Assembly: GCF_018320785.1 (NCBI RefSeq)
Contig: NC_054869.1
Coordinates: 33,768,289-33,832,288 of the forward strand
DNA from: Cheilinus undulatus
Taxonomy: Eukaryota > Chordata > Actinopteri > Labriformes > Labridae
Length of the DNA stretch: 64,000 nt
Direction: 5' to 3'
In this document: one piece after another, positions 51,901 to 57,900 of the stretch
Numbering within the stretch: position 1 is the stretch's first letter
Layout: every line of letters begins with the position of its first letter
Translations under genes and position numbers: made by a program
Notes under the pieces: generated by a model
Database searches by the model: none
Seen by the model: only the letters and a program-made list of their open reading frames with translations
What the model was told of the DNA's origin: nothing

Positions 51901-54900
51901 TGAAAGATAATGGAATATGACTTTAGATACATTTTCATTTAAAAAGTACCATTTAATATTATCAATCAGTAAAATAACTAATACAAAATCATGTTTTTGT
52001 TGAACAAAGAGTATCGAGGTATTTTATGAAATAACAACAAAAACCTGACTATGGATATCAAGGGTTTTAGCTGTTGTGGACTTTTGGCTGACCGCCAAGG
52101 TGAGCCCTCAGTCTGTACATGACTGCCTGACTGACTGAGTGCCTGAGTCAGTGACTGTACTTTCAGAGCCGTACATATAGAGCTGCGCTATGGATGGGGT
52201 TTAGTTCTACTCAAAGCCATATCTATCGGCTGCCTCCTATGCGGGGATTACCTCAGATGTAGCTTTATCATAGCTTCAGTTTTACTACTGGACCATGGGT
52301 CTGTATGAAATAGAGAATAAAACAGCAGACAGCTTTTCATGATGGGAAATATGTTTTTGCTCTTCTGCTGACCTGCTTCGGCATGACAATGTGATGGTTA
52401 TGGGAGAAATGGGTAGTTGTTTTGAGTGACAATGGCTGCTAGTGGACTGATTTGCTCTAATTGCCACAGTGGTAGTTTTGTCAGAACTGGACAACATTTC
52501 TTTATTAAAACAAGGGTAGAGCAACACTGAAAGCTTTTCATGACAGAAAAGTTTTTTTTTGCCCTTCTCTCAGTCTGCCTTGGCATAATTTTGATTATTA
52601 TGGGTGGGGTTAGCCTGTATATCCAATGGCTGCTGCCACTGTGGCTGTTAGCTTTGATGTAACTGTAGGAATGCACCAATTTAATTAGAACTTGACCATA
52701 TTTCTTTTAAAACAAGAGCATAGAGCCGCACGGACAGCTTGTCTTGGCAGAGAAGGTTTTTTTGCACTTCCCTGACCAGCCTTGGAATAAATTTGATTCA
52801 CTGAGAGCTCTGCCATTAACAATCTAAGACAACGGTAGCCCGTTAGCTCTGGTGATTGGATTGCCCAGGAAGGAGGTGCATGCCCACAAGAGTAACGCAT
52901 GCACATTTTGGCTTTTCACTCTGATTGGGCCGTCATGAATGTGACGGAATGTTCCGACGATTACCTGAAGAATTTTTTGGTAAGTCCTGCCCTTCCTTAA
53001 TGCTTTCTATGGGAGCTTTACCAGATGAATATGAAATATATTCATGCTATGGATATGAAACCATCTATCTGGTTTGTTAGGTTAGTGGTTTACTGCCGAC
53101 AAGGCTTTATGTTTTCAACTTTAGGGATCCTTTTAGCACAATTACCCCCCCCCCATGCCAGAACATACAATTCAGTCAGGCATTACAACAGGCATCCCAG
53201 ATAGTTGCGGTCAGCTGTATACTAGGTTTTAACCTAGTCTTGTTACTGCTGTACTGTGAGTGGCCCTGGCTAAAAAGAGGCAGGCCTAAATGGTTTCATT
53301 CTAACCCTCTGATTAAACCCACTTTACGCTACCTGTCCAGCATCATTGTTGTGTTGTGAAGTTGTGTTGTCTAGATATTGAACTGTTGGCAGTTGCCCTT
53401 CAGCCATGTTATGTTCCAAGGGAGTTCAGTCATATCATAACAATATTTGTATCCATTCCACCCAAGGCAACTGATTTGGTTCCGTGTGATGTTTTGCATG
53501 ATACTGTTGCTAGGATACAGACTCAACATCCTGAGGCACTTGTAATAATATCAGGAGACTTCAACCATGTCAGCCTCTCCTCTCACCTGACTGGATTTAA
53601 CAGTTTGTTAACTGCCCTACCAGAGAAAACAAAACCCTAGACCTGCTGTATGCCAACGTCAAAGAAGCTTACAGAGCTACTGCCTTACCACCACTGGGCA
53701 GGTCAGGTCATAACTTGGTTTATCTGCAAACCTGTTACAAACCTTGTGTGCTGAGGCAGCCTGCAACTAAAGTCAAAATCAGAAGATGGACTCCTCAAGC
53801 TAGTGAAGCTCTAAGGGACTGCTTTGAATCAACAGGCTGGAATGTGCTGCTGGAAACAGATGAGGACAATATGAACATTTACAGGCAGGTTGATTGTTTT
53901 ACTCAGTACATCAACTTCTGTAGAGACACAGTCATACCTACAAAGACTGTTTGCTGTTTCCCCAGTAACAAACCCTGGATCACAAGTGACATAAAGGCAA
54001 TCCTCAACCAGAAAAAGAAAGCTTTTAGAGACGGTGACAAAGAACGGCTCAAAGAAGTGCAGCATGAGTTGAAGAGGAGACTGAAGATGGCAAAGCTGGA
54101 ATACTGAAAGAAGATAGAGAGGAATTTTCAACACAGCAACATTCGTGATGTGTGGAGAGAAATCAGTACCATCTCTGGACACAACAATAAAAATTAAAGG
54201 GAGCCAATAGTGGGTGATGTGGAAAGAGCTGATGAACTCAACCTGTTCTTCAACAGATTTAACACTGTGGACACACCTACTGCCACTGCTCCTCCTCCTT
54301 CTTCTCCTCAACATATGGAAATCTCCATTGCAGCTCCTCCTTCTCCTTCTCCATATCCTACACATGTCTCCACAGCTGCAGCCACTTCCCTTCTAGCACC
54401 TGTACCCTTCTCTGTCACAGAGACACGGGTGAGGTTGGAGCTTGGGAGACTTTGCTCTGGGAAGGCAGCTGGCCCAGATGGTGTGTGTCCAAGGCTGCTT
54501 AAAGACTGTGCTGCACAACTGTGTCAACCTCTCCACAGGATCTTCAACCTGAGTCTACAGCTAGGGCGGGTGCCTGCTCTGTGGAAAACATCCTGCATTG
54601 TACCAGTACCAAAAATAAAATGTCCGGCTGAACTAAATGACTACAGACCAGTTGCGCTTACCTCACACATCATGAAAACTCCGGAGCAGCTGATTCTGTG
54701 TCTACTGAGGCTTGAGGTCAAAGACAAACTCGATTCCCTGCAGTTTGCATACAAAGAACACATTGGAGTGGATGATGCCGTCCTCTTCATGCTTCACCGT
54801 GCCCTGTCTCATCTGGAGGAACCTGGCATTTATGTAAGAATCATGTTCTTTGATTTTTCAAATGCGTTCAACTCCATCCAACCTACCATACTCAAAGACA

Positions 54901-57900
54901 AGCTCACAGAGATGGGAGTGGATCCTTCCTGTGTTTCTTGGATCACAGATTGACTGACAGGAAGGCCACAGTTTGTCAGGCTGGGGAACTGTGTTTTCTG
55001 GGACATTAATGAGCAATACAGGGGCTCCACAAGGAACAGTCCTGGCTCCATTCCTGTTCACACTGTATACATCAGACTTCAATTACAGCACTGAGTCCTG
55101 CCACATCCAGAAATACTCGGATGACACTGCTATCGTGGCATGTATCAGAAATGGACAAGAAGCTGAATACAGGGATCTGATAAGTGCCGTCAGTGACTGG
55201 AGTCACAAAAACTGCCTCCTACTCAACACCTCAAACACAAAGGAAATGATCATAGATTTCCGCAGATCCAAACCCCCTCTTCAGCCAGTGAACACTTGTG
55301 GCGTGGACAACGAGATGGTGACATCATATAAATATTTAGGTGTACACCTGGATAATAAGTTTGACTGGTCTAAAAACATAGACTTCATCTACAAAAAGGG
55401 GCAGAGCCACCTCTTTTGCTTGAGAAGACTCCGATCAATAGACATCTACAGTAAGATGCTGCAGATGTTTTATCAGTCCGTAATGGCAAGTGTTCTGTTT
55501 TATGCTACAGTCTGCTGGGGAGGCAGTGTAAAACACAAGGATGCAAGGCGTCTGAACAAACTGGTGAAAAAAGCTGGCTCTGTGGTCGGAATCAAGCTGA
55601 ACTCATTGGAGGATGAAGTGGAGAGACGCAGGTAGAGGCCATTCTGAGGAACATGGATCATCCACTTCATATCTCCCTAAATGACCAAAGAAACAATGCT
55701 GGAGGACGGTTCCTATCCCTGCGCTGCAGGACAGAAAGATTTAGAAAATCTTTCATTCCATCAGCAATTAGACTTTATAATTCTACCGTAAACAGATGAG
55801 AGAGACTCCAGACGATTGAATTTCCCTGCGGGGATAAATAAGGTTATTGTATTGTATTGTATGAAATCAGAGTTAGACAAAAGCAGCAAAAAGATGATGA
55901 AAACACTGAGTGACAAAGAGCTAAAGAGGCAGATATTTCTCCTGAGTGTTACTGGTGAGCAGAACAGCCCTAAAGGGATCCTGAATATTGGACTTAGATT
56001 TATCAAAGGGCCAGAAACAAAAATCAAACGGCTGCTAATATTGAAATCTGACAACGGCCATTTAATGGCTTTGAACTACTTATTAAGCTCAGTTGATGAG
56101 TGGCAGTCACAGCGCTTACTGATGATTTATAACTCCTGTTTGATTTTCGGGCTTTTGCCTTTAGTTGGATTGAGTAGTGGATAGAGTATGAAATTTGGAA
56201 AAAGTTGGAAATGATATGCAGAAAAGAAGCCTCAGGTGATACTGATACCTGGACAGCCAGCTTAATGGACTGGAGTCTTTGTATACGGGGTGACACCAAG
56301 ACCATCAGCATCCCTGCTGTACAATAGTTGAACAAATAGTGCTTTGCCTTCTAAGTGAATTGATTTGTTAGAAAATTAAAGTAATTTATTGTCGAAGTTT
56401 AAAATTTGGCTTGAATCACAGCAGTTCAATTGAAGACACTGAAACATTAAAGACAAGATACACAATAAGGGGGAAAAGTGTGAGTACGTTCTGGGGCCAC
56501 AAAAAAAGTTAAAACTGGAAAGTAAATATTCAAGGCCTTTCAACAAACTTTGATCAAGTGTTAAGCTCCATATTGAATTTTGGAGGTCAGCAAAATCATG
56601 GTCCATTTAAAGGTTAAGCTGTGAAAACCATATTTAATTTTTTACTTGAATATCCACTCTTTTCAAAGAACCAAACAATTTATTGTATTATGCTGTGTAC
56701 AATGTTGCCTTTTTTTAAAAAGTAAACCCCTTTTCTTAAAACAGAATTACATTTCTATTGGCAATATTATCAGTGTGGATGGGCACACTGAACTAAACCA
56801 TTTGGAAAGTAATGTTAGACTTAATAGTCATGCCATGACATGCAAAAACGTCAGGATACCAAAACATAGAGTAGAAGAAACTGAGCCAGCTTTACTTGAA
56901 AAATCAATAATTGTGAAAAGAGACAGTAGTGGGTGAAAAGGCGCAAAGATCAGTTCAAGTGACAAAAAAAGGACAAAAAGTGGCAAGATGGATTACAATG
57001 ACAAAAATAAGTGGCAAAAATCTTCAAAAAGCATCAAAAATAGGGTCAAAGTAGACAATGAGGAAAAAAGCAGCAAATAAGGCAAAAGAATTGTTAAACT
57101 GGTTTGAAAATTGGTGCCAGACTGCATGGCTGAGACATGATGTGCACAAACTTCAGAATGCTAGAAAATAAAGTAGGAGAAACTGAGTCAACCTATCTGG
57201 GATGTGTGGGGATGAACCTTGAGCCGCATCATCCCCCCTCCCCTCCTGTTTTTGTTCTACCACATCTGATTGGTTAAACACAGACACACATTGACTCAGC
57301 TGACACTCTGTATTCTTTGCTATTACTGCGTAAAGGGAAGACAACACTACAAGAAAAGGGCAAAAACCTCTCAACTGCACAAAACAAGCTGTCGGTGTGG
57401 CTCTGTGCTCTGGTTTCAACAAGAACAGCGGTCCAGGCCGGAGTAAACTGCAGTGGTCCTACTGCGACGTCCAAACTAACAGCTAACAGTGTACTAAACA
57501 GGACAAGCTCACTGCCATGAAAGCCATGCCGAAACAGACAGGGAGTGGAGAAAGAACATTTTTTTCGGTTACAGCAATCTTTCAGCGTTGTTCTCTGCGC
57601 TTGTTTGGATTTAGACACGTTGTCTGGTTCAGACAAAAGCGCCGCTGCGGCTCAGTCCCAGCTAATGACTAGCAGGCCTGCTAGAGTCATTAGCTGGGAC
57701 ACAACAACTCATTAGCTGTATGCAGCATCTAACCCTTTCCCTGTAACTATCACATTGTCATGCCAAAACGGGGCGGCAGAAGAGCCACAACCTTGTTTTC
57801 TGTTGCAGAAAGCTTTCCGTGTTGCTCTCAGAGCTAACTGTGATGAAGAAATGTTGGTCTGGCTAAGGCTGAGCTAACGTTCAACTAGCAGGCCGTAAAT

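Noticed and set aside
53829..54365. 178-codon minus-strand frame
   Set aside because: Antisense shadow of the LINE reverse transcriptase region.
55816..56184. 122-codon plus-strand frame after the LINE
   Set aside because: Begins inside the LINE tail and continues into unrelated sequence. No recognisable protein family.
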